64,000 bases of DNA from positions 1,364,001 to 1,428,000 of the forward strand of contig NZ_CP062137.1 of NCBI RefSeq assembly GCF_014843355.1. Reading direction: 5' to 3'. Positions 40,007-49,184 of this stretch are shown one piece after another. The first letter of the stretch is position 1; the number at the start of each line of letters is the position of its first letter. Below the pieces are notes generated by a model. It searched no databases. It was not told the origin of the DNA and saw only the letters and a list, made by a program, of their open reading frames with translations. A program made the translations under genes and the position numbers. Source of the stretch: Actinobacillus sp. GY-402 (GTDB lineage Bacteria > Pseudomonadota > Gammaproteobacteria > Enterobacterales > Pasteurellaceae).

Positions 40007-40978
40007 ATGAAAGCTAAAATCTTACAAACATATTTAAAACCGCTTTTAATATCTTGTTCCATAGCGACTTACTATACTCCTGCTGTACAAGCAATAGAAG
40101 CTAACACGCTGAATACCGCATCAATAATGGCATCAGGAGCATCAACGGGTTGTGCTGATTACAAAATAGTAGGGATATGCTACTGGCTACATTGTACCTA
40201 CTGGAAATGTAGCGTTCGAACATCAATGAAGGTTCACCACTTTATTCCTGAAATGGTTGTATCTGTGTATAACCATAACAATCAAAGTCCTTGGAAAGAG
40301 GTTAATTTCATGAATACGGGTGTGATGGGGGGACAACATCAAACTCCAAGTAAAATGTATACTCAGTTTACTTTCAAAAATGGAGAAGCTATCGGTCATC
40401 CAGGTGGGATTGCATTGCAGATGATCAGTAGTATGGGATATTCCTGCCAAAGTCAAACAAATGCATTTCAACCATATTTCTTAAGTAGTTTAGATTTTTT
40501 TGCATGGCGTTTTGGTATGCCAGAAATGTTTTACCCTGAAGCTATCACTCCTGGAATGAGAGAGGTTAGTCAAAATGGTGATTTATGGGGAAATATTTAT
40601 CCACGTGGAGGAAGCATTACACAAACCCATGATTATAAAGCCTCATCAGTTATTGCTCAGAGAATTGGGGATATTGTTAGCCGTACTGGACAACTACATG
40701 TTTACATTCCAGCGGCTAAGCGTGGTGGAGAGGGAAAATGGTATCCAAAAGAAGTCAAAGAGGGTGATAAAAAAACACATCGTTGGCAAATGTTAAGCCC
40801 TAAAACTGAACGTAGCTGCTCAGTGTTCCCAAATGGGAGTTCTGTTGCTGCACATGGAGATAAAGTATCAAATACAGAAAACTACAGTTGGGCGTTATGG
40901 AGACCTTATGCTTGTTGCAAAAAGAGAGGTCAAAAATTTTTAGGTAACAGTGATTGGATAAATACACATACACAATAG
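40007..40978 (+). CDS. TIGR03756-family ICE transfer protein (TraU-like)
   Basis: A 323-residue exported protein: signal sequence, then CADYKIVGICYWLHCTYWKCSV with many cysteines, HFIPEMVVSVYN, and a late RSCSVFPNGS ... YSWALWRPYACCKKRG block. These cysteine-rich motifs are those of the TraU-like TIGR03756 family of ICE secretion systems. TraU helps assemble the mating-pair channel in the F system. It follows TIGR03757 by 9 bp and overlaps the next gene's open frame. Confidence 0.8.
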   Translation: MKAKILQTYLKPLLISCSIATYYTPAVQAIEANTLNTASIMASGASTGCADYKIVGICYWLHCTYWKCSVRTSMKVHHFIPEMVVSVYNHNNQSPWKEVNFMNTGVMGGQHQTPSKMYTQFTFKNGEAIGHPGGIALQMISSMGYSCQSQTNAFQPYFLSSLDFFAWRFGMPEMFYPEAITPGMREVSQNGDLWGNIYPRGGSITQTHDYKASSVIAQRIGDIVSRTGQLHVYIPAAKRGGEGKWYPKEVKEGDKKTHRWQMLSPKTERSCSVFPNGSSVAAHGDKVSNTENYSWALWRPYACCKKRGQKFLGNSDWINTHTQ

Positions 40979-40986
40979 GTGATGAT

Positions 40987-42954
40987 ATGAAAACAAAGCA
41001 AAAACTTAGCGTTTTAGCACTCGCTATTTCGATTGGTATCGTATCGGAAAGTAGCCAAGCTAATACAGAATATGTGCAAGGTACTGTTTTATCCGATAAA
41101 GTTTTTTATCAAATTGGGGGTGGCTCCGCTGTTATGCCACCACCATCAAGAAAAAGACCAAATGAACTAAGCATTGGAATCGGTTGGAAATCCAATTTAA
41201 CTTGCGGTAACTTTGATATTAAAACCACAATCAAAAATCAGCTAAATGGTATCACTGAAGGCTTTAAAGATTTGTATGGCAATGTTATTGAATCTGCAAC
41301 AGGAGCTGTTGCAAGCTTACCCGCAATGATTATTCAACGAGCCAATCCTCAACTTTATGACATACTTAGTAATGGTATGTATCAAGCTAAATTAGATTTT
41401 GACTCATTAAAAACAAGTTGTGAGGACATGTCCAATCATTTAGCTGATTACGTTATGGATAGTAAATGGGCTAAAATGGCAGGATTGGAAAATTACAAAG
41501 AGATTGCAGCTACAGAAACAGATGCCAAAAAAGCCAAGAAAAAATCTGAACAAGAGCAAGGTAGTAAAGGTATAACTTGGATTGGTGGTGTGAAAAAAGG
41601 TGGTATGGGGCAACAAGCCATAGATGTTATTAAAGATGTTGTTGGGGCAGGGTTTAATATGTCTCTTGGTCGAGCTCCAACAGCTAAAGGATCTATCCCA
41701 AAGACTCAGTGTGATGGTATGTTATGTACGGAATGGCAATCTCCCGAGGATATGGCTGAATATGCGAAACGTATTTTAGGTGAGAAAACGATGACCACAT
41801 GTGATAATTGTGGAAATAAAAAAACAAAAGCAGGTACGGGCTTAGCTCCTGAGATAGAAAATCAGACAAAGATAAAAGCAACTCAACTAGAAGAGTTACT
41901 TAATGCTGAAGCTATTTCGGCAGAAAAGTTGAATCAACTTAGCACATCAACTGTAGCGGTAACTAGGGGGCTAATCGAATCTCTAAAAGAAGATCCTGAT
42001 GCATCTATTCTTGGCTTTAGATTAGCTCAAGAATTAGCAATATCCAAGGAATTGGAAAAGGCTTTAGTTCTACGCCGAGTTATTCTAACTGGAATGAAAG
42101 AGCCTAATGTTTCTAATAATGAAGGAGCTCAAGAAGAACTAGAAAAATCATTAAAAATGCTTGATAGAGAAATCGAGCAGGTTAAACTGGAAATGGAGTT
42201 GCAAAGATCGATTAGTAATAATACAGCAATTGCTATACTAAATAATAGAATGGTGGAGCAACAGAGAGCTCTTGATAGTAATACCCCTGATGACAATAAG
42301 AAATTACATAATTTATCTAAAGATTCTGGAGCAAATATACTAGATACGAGCAATAGTAATTTATTTACTTCTCTTGATAGATATATTCCAATTCCAAGTA
42401 GTGATTCGAGTGGTCTAGGAAATATCTATGCAAGCTATACTTCAAGTATCAATGGTAATACGCCATATTCACCTATAGAGGTTATTGCTGGCAGTGCAAA
42501 AGATCAAGCAATGGGATTATTGAGACAATTTGAAGGTTTTATCTCAACGGCTAAATATGATGTTAATGCTCCTAGAGTTGGATATGGTTCTGATACTATT
42601 ACTAGGGCAGATGGAACAGTTGTAAAAGTAACCTCAAATACAACTACAACAAGAGAAGATGCAGAAAGGGATTTAGCTAGAAGAACCCATGAATATTCTA
42701 CTCAAATACAAAGAGAAATTGGAAGTTCTACATGGAATAATCTAACTCCGAGTGCTCAAGCAGCTTTAATTTCTTACACATATAACTACGGAACTCTAAA
42801 TAAAACTAAAAGTGTTATAGCAGCTGCGCAAGCTGCAGCTGAGTCTGGAGATATGGAAAAACTAGCTATTGCAATTAGAAATAGATCTGTGGACAATAAT
42901 GGTGTAAATTCAAGACGTCGTAATCAAGAAGCAGATTATATTTCTAACAATTAA
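40987..42954 (+). CDS. TIGR03755-family ICE protein fused to a lysozyme domain
   Basis: 655 residues from ATG 40987 (MKTKQKLSVLALAISIG signal), 8 bp after TIGR03756. Residues 1-480 fit the TIGR03755 (TraN/TraH-position) family: SIGIGWKSNLTCGNFDIKT, CDGMLCTEWQSPEDMA, CDNCGNKKTK and a long helical region. Residues from about 505 form an extra GH24/T4-lysozyme-like domain: LLRQFEGFISTAKYDVNAPRVGYG (catalytic Glu in FEG), TTTREDAERDLARR, LTPSAQAALISYTYNYG, RRRNQEADY. The fusion adds about 160 residues to the usual family length and would place a wall-cutting activity in the periplasm. Confidence 0.8.
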   Translation: MKTKQKLSVLALAISIGIVSESSQANTEYVQGTVLSDKVFYQIGGGSAVMPPPSRKRPNELSIGIGWKSNLTCGNFDIKTTIKNQLNGITEGFKDLYGNVIESATGAVASLPAMIIQRANPQLYDILSNGMYQAKLDFDSLKTSCEDMSNHLADYVMDSKWAKMAGLENYKEIAATETDAKKAKKKSEQEQGSKGITWIGGVKKGGMGQQAIDVIKDVVGAGFNMSLGRAPTAKGSIPKTQCDGMLCTEWQSPEDMAEYAKRILGEKTMTTCDNCGNKKTKAGTGLAPEIENQTKIKATQLEELLNAEAISAEKLNQLSTSTVAVTRGLIESLKEDPDASILGFRLAQELAISKELEKALVLRRVILTGMKEPNVSNNEGAQEELEKSLKMLDREIEQVKLEMELQRSISNNTAIAILNNRMVEQQRALDSNTPDDNKKLHNLSKDSGANILDTSNSNLFTSLDRYIPIPSSDSSGLGNIYASYTSSINGNTPYSPIEVIAGSAKDQAMGLLRQFEGFISTAKYDVNAPRVGYGSDTITRADGTVVKVTSNTTTTREDAERDLARRTHEYSTQIQREIGSSTWNNLTPSAQAALISYTYNYGTLNKTKSVIAAAQAAAESGDMEKLAIAIRNRSVDNNGVNSRRRNQEADYISNN

Positions 42955-42975
42955 TGATTACTAAGGAGTATTCAT

Positions 42976-43425
42976 ATGCGTAAAATTACAATCTCATTGA
43001 TTTCAATGATACTTTTTTCTGGCAATGCACTGGCTAGTGATGCTAGTACTAATATTATCTACTCTTGTACAACCACTGAAAATAAACAACTTACAATTAA
43101 AAAATCTCAGTCAGATTATATTTTTTCCTATGACAACCTAATATTCAGTAACTCTATCAACGATGTAATGAAACATGAAGGGACATCCATTGATATTGGT
43201 TCGGGCTTTACATCAATTGGCATTGAATTGCATAATCAAGGTAATTCGTATATTATTGGACATGCGCATCCTAATAATAAACCTAAGGAATTAATAGAGC
43301 CTGGATTATTAATTCAAAACACAAAAGATAAGGTCGTAAAAGGAATTTTTGAGTGTAATCCTAAAAAACAGATCAAACATAATTTCGATACTAAAATTAT
43401 GAGAAAAACTGGAGTTTCTCCATAA
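42976..43425 (+). CDS. Secreted hypothetical protein at the end of the plus-strand operon
   Basis: 149 residues with a signal peptide (MRKITISLISMILFSGNALA) and a beta-rich mature part (IIYSCTTTENKQLTIKK, IGIELHNQGNSYIIGHAHP). Two cysteines could form a disulfide. It resembles small lysozyme-inhibitor-like or adhesin-like proteins only in general plan, so no family is assigned. Its place right after the lysozyme fusion would suit a self-protection role, but that is a guess. AAGGAG precedes the ATG. Confidence 0.6.
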   Translation: MRKITISLISMILFSGNALASDASTNIIYSCTTTENKQLTIKKSQSDYIFSYDNLIFSNSINDVMKHEGTSIDIGSGFTSIGIELHNQGNSYIIGHAHPNNKPKELIEPGLLIQNTKDKVVKGIFECNPKKQIKHNFDTKIMRKTGVSP

Positions 43426-43451
43426 GTTTATAGTGCTATGGGAGATAAATA

Positions 43452-43631
43452 ATGAAAAATTACTTATTAAAGTCTAGAATGGGTAAATTACTATACTATG
43501 GCGTTAGAATTTTATTTGTCGGTAGTATATTTGGAATTGTTATGTTGTTTAGTTATTTATATATACTAGTATTTAGTATGTTAAATCGTGAACTAGGGTA
43601 TCCATCTGATAATTTCTCTAAGAAAAATTAA
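43452..43631 (+). CDS. Small membrane protein, 59 residues
   Basis: ATG 43452 follows GGAGATAAATA. The product is MKNYLLKSRMGKLLYYGVR, one hydrophobic segment (ILFVGSIFGIVMLFSYLYILVF), and a short polar tail (LNRELGYPSDNFSKKN). One or two membrane passes. Last gene before a terminator. Function unknown; perhaps an entry-exclusion-type or assembly peptide. Confidence 0.55.
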   Translation: MKNYLLKSRMGKLLYYGVRILFVGSIFGIVMLFSYLYILVFSMLNRELGYPSDNFSKKN

Positions 43632-43666
43632 AAAGTAGGCATCATATAGATGCCTACTTTTATCAA
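43632..43666. terminator. Bidirectional terminator between convergent transfer operons
   Basis: AAAAGTAGGCATC-ATATA-GATGCCTACTTTT is a perfect 13-bp stem ending in T runs on both strands. It separates the plus-strand operon (39575-43631) from the minus-strand operon. Confidence 0.85.
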
Positions 43667-43667
43667 A

Positions 43668-45143
43668 TTATTTTGGTACTGGAAATTTATTGGAAGATGA
43701 GTTTGTTCCTCTCGTTACTGAATTAGCAATAACAGTTCCAAAACTAAACCCTGCCCAACTTAACATTCCAAACCATAATGTCGGTAATACGATAAACATT
43801 GTCCCTAATACAAATTGTAAAATCAAATCATCTTGGGTATTTTGTATTCCCGCTAGGTTCCATCTTGAGTGTGTATCACTATCATACATTGCTGATAGTA
43901 TCCAGCTATCAAGCCATCTAGCTAACTCCCACCAAAATGACAAAAAGAACAATCCTACTAACATCGTAGATATTGTCATTATAGTTTTAATACTATACCC
44001 ACTGAATATAGTAATAATAGGTATAGATACAATTAAAGCTAATATTATTAAGCCTTGAACCATAGGTAAAGATTGTCTAATAGAGTCAAATGCTGGAAAC
44101 ATTGCTACACTAGCGATAGAATTTGCTGCCGTTCCTGCAGTTCTCGCAATAGTATTAGACCAACTAGGATCGGTATTACCACCATATCCTCCATAAGCAT
44201 AGCCTGATGAAACAGTAATATTCTGCGGACTAACTAATCGTCTAATTATGGAATCCTCATATTCACTAGGATTTCCCCATATTTTTTGCATCCGATTCAA
44301 TAAGCTTGGCTCAAATTGAGTTAATAATCTTGCTCTTAATCCTATTCTACTATCTGCCCACCATTCTTTACATGTAGGAAATCCCCCGTTTCCTGTATTG
44401 GGTAAACCAGAATCTCTAGGTAAAGAGTAACTCCATTGAGAACGAGGCAACTTAGAACGATAATTATCGTAAAACCCAGATATATTTATAAATAAACTAG
44501 AGCCAATCCAATCTATATCACGAGCCTGTGCCTCATTTAAGAATGTTTGCTCTCGCTTTATTTTAGTTCTAGATGGAATAAAACATTGTTCTACAAAATC
44601 TTGTACTTCTTGTCTGAGTACAGGATTTGCAATCTGGGTATTTTGTACCTCGAATCTAATTTGTCTCAAATCGGCCTTACATGGAATAATAGACACGGCT
44701 CCATGAGTTAAGCCTTTCCCTACTGAATAGGTAAACGCCCACCACAATGGCAATGTCGCACTTTTACCATTCAACTCACTTGATAAACTGGATAATCCTG
44801 TATCACTCGGTTTGTATATTGAGTGACCACAAGACTTCATTCTTTCAGTATTAAACTGTAGCGTTGTGTAGGAAACATTAAATAAAGGAAGGCAAGTTAA
44901 TACCATGATGATTAACGCAATATATATCTTAGTTTCAATCCAGCTTGCGAGTAAACGCCCTTTTTCTCCTTCATCATCTCCTTGCTCTCTCACTTTCAAA
45001 AAGAGTCCTATCACATGGAATAAGATTGGTGCAGCAAATATGCCAGTTTGAACAAGCAGATCCCAAATTCCATTATTAATAATCCAGCCAAGTAATGTTA
45101 GGAAATATTCAAAATAACTATCTACTGTTAATGATATGTTCAT
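43668..45143 (-). CDS. traG: TraG N-terminal-domain protein (mating-pair stabilisation)
   Basis: A 491-residue membrane protein. Hydrophobic segments near the N-terminus (ILFHVIGLFLKV, KIYIALIIMVLTCLPLF) and three more near the C-terminus (IILALIVSIPIITIFSGY, LVGLFFLSFWWELARWLDSWIL, LGTMFIVLPTLWFGMLSWAGF) match the TraG_N domain of ICE and F-type systems. The large middle part is periplasmic. TraG-type proteins stabilise mating pairs. Last gene of the long minus-strand transfer operon. Confidence 0.82.
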   Translation of the reverse strand: MNISLTVDSYFEYFLTLLGWIINNGIWDLLVQTGIFAAPILFHVIGLFLKVREQGDDEGEKGRLLASWIETKIYIALIIMVLTCLPLFNVSYTTLQFNTERMKSCGHSIYKPSDTGLSSLSSELNGKSATLPLWWAFTYSVGKGLTHGAVSIIPCKADLRQIRFEVQNTQIANPVLRQEVQDFVEQCFIPSRTKIKREQTFLNEAQARDIDWIGSSLFINISGFYDNYRSKLPRSQWSYSLPRDSGLPNTGNGGFPTCKEWWADSRIGLRARLLTQFEPSLLNRMQKIWGNPSEYEDSIIRRLVSPQNITVSSGYAYGGYGGNTDPSWSNTIARTAGTAANSIASVAMFPAFDSIRQSLPMVQGLIILALIVSIPIITIFSGYSIKTIMTISTMLVGLFFLSFWWELARWLDSWILSAMYDSDTHSRWNLAGIQNTQDDLILQFVLGTMFIVLPTLWFGMLSWAGFSFGTVIANSVTRGTNSSSNKFPVPK

Positions 45144-45147
45144 TGGC

Positions 45148-45495
45148 TTACCCCTGTAATAATTGAATTAAGCTGGTTAATTCGATAATTGCAACAGCAA
45201 CTCCTAAAGGTCTAAATAATGATTTATATTGCTCAGATATTTTTGCAAGTTTATTGATGAAGATAATAATGATGCCATAAATAACTATCCGAAAAGCTAA
45301 CCATATATACCAAGTTTTTTGTATAAAATTCGTAATTTTGTCAAACTCTACACCATAGTTTACGGCCAAATGCGCAATAGCAAGCAGCGTCAAAATGATG
45401 AATACAAACACAAAGATAAATTTCAGTAATGACCAAAACTTACTATGTGGCACAGTGTCATTATTGATGTTTTTATCTTCAGTTTGAGCCTTCAT
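45148..45495 (-). CDS. Hypothetical membrane protein of the transfer operon
   Basis: 115 residues with three membrane segments (LLKFIFVFVFIILTLLAIAHL, IWLAFRIVIYGIIIIFI, PLGVAVAIIELTSLI). It is 4 bp upstream of traG, in the place where other ICEs of this family carry a small membrane protein. No named family. Presumably part of the inner-membrane complex. Confidence 0.7.
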   Translation of the reverse strand: MKAQTEDKNINNDTVPHSKFWSLLKFIFVFVFIILTLLAIAHLAVNYGVEFDKITNFIQKTWYIWLAFRIVIYGIIIIFINKLAKISEQYKSLFRPLGVAVAIIELTSLIQLLQG

Positions 45496-45521
45496 AAAAA
45501 TACCCTCGTAAAATCAAATTG

Positions 45522-45932
45522 TTAACTTTCCGTATCTGATATTGCTATATGATTATCCACAGTTTGTGTGGATAACTCATGTTTAAGTAACTCAACTAAC
45601 CAAAAAGCATCTGTTGTATCAGTCACATTGATATTTAAACGATAGGTGTTTGGCTGTTCGAGCGTAGGTAATTCCGTATAGCCTGCGAGCACCATCATTA
45701 AATCAAAAGATTCTTCCTGATTATTTTTAATTCCTATTAATCGTAGACGAATATAATTCATATTTGTTACACGGTATGGATGCGTTTTAATATATTTAAG
45801 TGTCCCTACTCTTTGTTTAATATAAGTAATCAATGCTTCGACCTGTTTTTGTTGTTGTTCGGATAGCATTTTTTTCAATTCCACAATACTGGGTTCATGT
45901 GGTGAGATAGAAAATAGTGTTTTTCTTTTCAT
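45522..45932 (-). CDS. Hypothetical protein between the ATPase and TraG genes
   Basis: 136 residues, soluble: MKRKTLFSISPHEPSIVELKK, then a helix, TNMNYIRLRLIGIKNNQEESFDLMMVLAGYTELP and a C-terminal helix. The start overlaps the stop of the TraC-type ATPase by 4 bp, so it is co-translated. No family recognised. Confidence 0.65.
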   Translation of the reverse strand: MKRKTLFSISPHEPSIVELKKMLSEQQQKQVEALITYIKQRVGTLKYIKTHPYRVTNMNYIRLRLIGIKNNQEESFDLMMVLAGYTELPTLEQPNTYRLNINVTDTTDAFWLVELLKHELSTQTVDNHIAISDTES

Positions 45933-48748
45933 TGTGTGATTCCTCTTGCTTTGTCAATGTTTTCTGCAACTTTAATTGCTGCATCAAGTTCACAAATACC
46001 ATATTTTTGCATCAACGTAGCACGTTCGGCTTTTTCTTCTGGTTCAGTCATCGCCAGCGCAAGGTATAAACTTGGTGGCACGACTCGGAATAAGGCTTCC
46101 ATCTTACTTGATAACACGACACCTTCTGTATATTTTCGGTTTTCTTTTTTAACTGATGTAACTAAGAAAATTTGTTCTGGAGTTAGTTGCTTAAATCGCC
46201 CAACTTGTTCTACTTCATCTTTCTCAAGACACAATAATTCCCACCACTCTAGCATTGAGAGCAGTTTAGACGCATCGCCAGGGAAGTCTTTCAGGTTTTG
46301 TGTGGCAAGCCATAGCCAAATACCTAGCTTACGCCACATTTTACCTGCTTTCGTCAAAAAGCGAGCTAACATTGCATTTACTGTAATGATGTGAGCTTCG
46401 TCCGTAATATTGACAATAGGGCGACCTGAAAATTGATATTTTTCCCCTAATGAATTGATATGATTAATCAAAGAGATATAAGCAATAGCTAATTGAGCTT
46501 CATAGCCTTCTCTTGCCAACGTAGCTAAATCAACAAGCGTAATATCTGCATCGGGCCAGATTTCACCTTCTCTGTTGAAAAGTTCTGCTTCAAAACTACC
46601 AGGTAAACAAAACATCCCAATAGCTTCACCCATTTCATAAGCACGTGTTCGACGTGCTTCAGGGAGAGATTCATCTTGGCTTAATTCATAAAAAGCGTCT
46701 CTAATATCCTGAGTTAATGTTGTTCGCCCATGTGAATATGTTTTTTGAGCAGCCAATAGAATTGCTTTGCGAATCATCGCTTTATCAGGTCGGGTTAGTT
46801 TTTCATCTTCCTTAACCTCTCCACCAGTAATCATTAGACGAGCGGCAATTTCCATCTCTCCTAATATATCCCGCTGATCATCTCCCTCTTCTTCATCAAC
46901 AGTTTCAATAGAGGACGAATCCTCCACATGATTTCCTTGGATTTCTTTCAATAATTCTCTTTGGGTTTTCGATAATTCAGGATCTGCCACAAGTCGATGA
47001 CAGTCGGCAAATAATGGTAGTGAAACACCCCCACCAGGCTTCAAAGTTACACGATTGACAGTTAATCCATAGCGTTCTGCATATTCAGACATTAATCCAA
47101 ATGAATTTCCCGCTTCAATGACAAATAATCGAGGTCGATGAATTGCCATCAACTGTGCAATTTTTCCGTTTAAGGTAGCTGATTTACCCGCTCCAGTCGG
47201 ACCAAGAATAAGTGCATGTCCACTTTTTGCTCGGTCATCTTTATTTAAGGGATCAAAATCTAAGGGGGCACCACCACGGTTAAAGTAGGTAATGCCAGGG
47301 TGACGAGTACCAATACCTCGTCCAAATACAGGTAATAAGTTAGCAATATGCTGTACAAAATTGAATTTAGTATAGAGTGCATGACGATCGTCTGCGGGAT
47401 TGAAACACATAGGCAACCATCGAATATAGCTACTTAGTGGTGCAATTTCCATACCTTCTTTAACTGCAACTAATCCTGTTGACTGTAAGGTTGTTCGTAG
47501 ACGGCGTGAGCGTTTTCGTAATTCATCAGTGGTATTAGCTCGCAGATAAAATGCCAGTGAAGAGCGATACATTTTGTGTTTGTCTTTCAAAATATCTTTA
47601 ACTCGATCACAATCTTTTTTGGCATAAATAGATTCTGTATTTTCTCCTAGAGCACTATCTTTAATACTCTGTATATGGTTTTCTAGTAGGTCTTGTGGAT
47701 AAACGACAACAGTTAAAACCATAATGGTATTTTCTGGTAATAGGTCAAATAAACTATTAACATTATCTCCACGTTTGACTTCCCCTGTAAGATGACCAAC
47801 CTCTGGAGCTCTTCGTAAGGAATCAACCACAACTACTTCATGTGGACAATTATCAAAATACCAATAACTTCCTTCTGTTCTTGGTGTATTGACGAGTAAC
47901 GTTTCTGCAAAATCATTCACTAAATACAGATCATCAGGATTATTGTTCTGTTTAATAGTGTAATGACAAGCCTTATAGAATTCTTCAGGATTATCATAGT
48001 CTTCAGGTACAGGGTTGAACCAACGTAAAAGCCACTGATGAATTGCGTTTCCGTTCAGACGCTGAGCTCGAATGCCAGCCCCCAAAAGTGCATTCGTTAC
48101 ACTATCACAGGTTGCATTTAAGTCTTCTAGTGCTTGATCTAGTGTAATGTGTTTTTCAACGTAGCGATAAATGACCATTCGAGTACGACGTTGTTGCCCT
48201 CGCCATTGTGTACCTGTGACCGCTTTGTCTTCGAATAGACCACCTGGTTTGGATACATCACGTAAATGTTTTCCCATAATGTTAAGCCATTGCTCTGTAA
48301 ATTGAGTTCCCTGAGCATTAGGTTTTACATAGTTACGTAAAATATCTTCATATTCCATGGACATCTCATCATCTTGGCAATAAAACTGCACAACCCAAGG
48401 CGACATATCTAATTCAGGAAAACTATCTTGAATTGCATGGCAGACTTGGGTTCTTGCATTAGCCAAAAATTCCGCAGAACGACCTTCAGTACCAATCACA
48501 GTAATCTCAAAAACGGCACCAACAGAACGACCATCTTCAAGAAGTAATGTTTTATTTTCATCTAAGAACTCAACCCAAGGAAGCCTATCCACAAAGGATA
48601 GCGATGGCTTGTATTGTTCTAAATGTTCTTTTTGAGTGTAATTACCTTGTCGTCGAATGAATTCAACATGTTGGGAGACTGGTGCTTCAGGTGCATTTTC
48701 TGTACTTTCTGAAACTTGTTGTTTACGACCAAATAATCTATTTAACAT
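45929..48748 (-). CDS. traC: TraC/VirB4-type conjugative transfer ATPase (TIGR03744-like)
   Basis: A 939-residue ATPase, the engine of the secretion channel. Walker A GPTGAGKSATLNG is near residue 520, with an N-terminal TraC/CagE domain, NITDEAHII (Walker B region) near 790 and LWLATQNLKDFPGDA near 825. The length fits the TIGR03744 family of genomic-island-type ICEs. The following small gene overlaps it; the lipoprotein gene at 48767 precedes it by 18 bp. Confidence 0.9.
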   Translation of the reverse strand: MLNRLFGRKQQVSESTENAPEAPVSQHVEFIRRQGNYTQKEHLEQYKPSLSFVDRLPWVEFLDENKTLLLEDGRSVGAVFEITVIGTEGRSAEFLANARTQVCHAIQDSFPELDMSPWVVQFYCQDDEMSMEYEDILRNYVKPNAQGTQFTEQWLNIMGKHLRDVSKPGGLFEDKAVTGTQWRGQQRRTRMVIYRYVEKHITLDQALEDLNATCDSVTNALLGAGIRAQRLNGNAIHQWLLRWFNPVPEDYDNPEEFYKACHYTIKQNNNPDDLYLVNDFAETLLVNTPRTEGSYWYFDNCPHEVVVVDSLRRAPEVGHLTGEVKRGDNVNSLFDLLPENTIMVLTVVVYPQDLLENHIQSIKDSALGENTESIYAKKDCDRVKDILKDKHKMYRSSLAFYLRANTTDELRKRSRRLRTTLQSTGLVAVKEGMEIAPLSSYIRWLPMCFNPADDRHALYTKFNFVQHIANLLPVFGRGIGTRHPGITYFNRGGAPLDFDPLNKDDRAKSGHALILGPTGAGKSATLNGKIAQLMAIHRPRLFVIEAGNSFGLMSEYAERYGLTVNRVTLKPGGGVSLPLFADCHRLVADPELSKTQRELLKEIQGNHVEDSSSIETVDEEEGDDQRDILGEMEIAARLMITGGEVKEDEKLTRPDKAMIRKAILLAAQKTYSHGRTTLTQDIRDAFYELSQDESLPEARRTRAYEMGEAIGMFCLPGSFEAELFNREGEIWPDADITLVDLATLAREGYEAQLAIAYISLINHINSLGEKYQFSGRPIVNITDEAHIITVNAMLARFLTKAGKMWRKLGIWLWLATQNLKDFPGDASKLLSMLEWWELLCLEKDEVEQVGRFKQLTPEQIFLVTSVKKENRKYTEGVVLSSKMEALFRVVPPSLYLALAMTEPEEKAERATLMQKYGICELDAAIKVAENIDKARGITQ

Positions 48749-48766
48749 GGTTTTTATCCTTTACGA

Positions 48767-49174
48767 CTAATATTCACGTGTTCGCTCGCCTGGTTGGGCA
48801 TATTGAACTCGTCCGTAAAATGGAAATACAGTTGTATAGCCTGGGATGGGAACTGGTTCTGCAGTTTGAGATAAATGCGGGAATACATACATTACAAGAT
48901 CAGGATTAGGCAATCTTGGAAATAAATTTGTTGCTTCATTTGCAGCTGTGCGAGTGTAATGGGTGTATTCAGCAGCATTTGAAAAGCTACTATTAATGGG
49001 TCTTACAAACTGAAGTGCATTTCTGGCTTCTTGTAGACCACTTTGTGTTCCCCCACCATTTTGTTGCCAAATGTCTTGCATTGTTTCACTACCTGTTGGT
49101 AATAATTCATCTTGTGATGTAGAACATCCAGCTAAAATAAATGAGCTAACTAACAGTAAAACTGGGAATTTCAT
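48767..49174 (-). CDS. TIGR03751-family conjugal transfer lipoprotein
   Basis: 135 residues with a lipoprotein signal (LLLVSSFILAGCS, Cys at about 16). The mature part QDIWQQNGGGTQSGLQEAR and FPRLPNPDLVMYVFPHL matches the TIGR03751 family. It is an outer-membrane lipoprotein of the transfer complex, in the VirB7/TraV position. AGGAGATACAG precedes the ATG. Confidence 0.8.
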   Translation of the reverse strand: MKFPVLLLVSSFILAGCSTSQDELLPTGSETMQDIWQQNGGGTQSGLQEARNALQFVRPINSSFSNAAEYTHYTRTAANEATNLFPRLPNPDLVMYVFPHLSQTAEPVPIPGYTTVFPFYGRVQYAQPGERTREY

Positions 49175-49184
49175 CTGTATCTCC

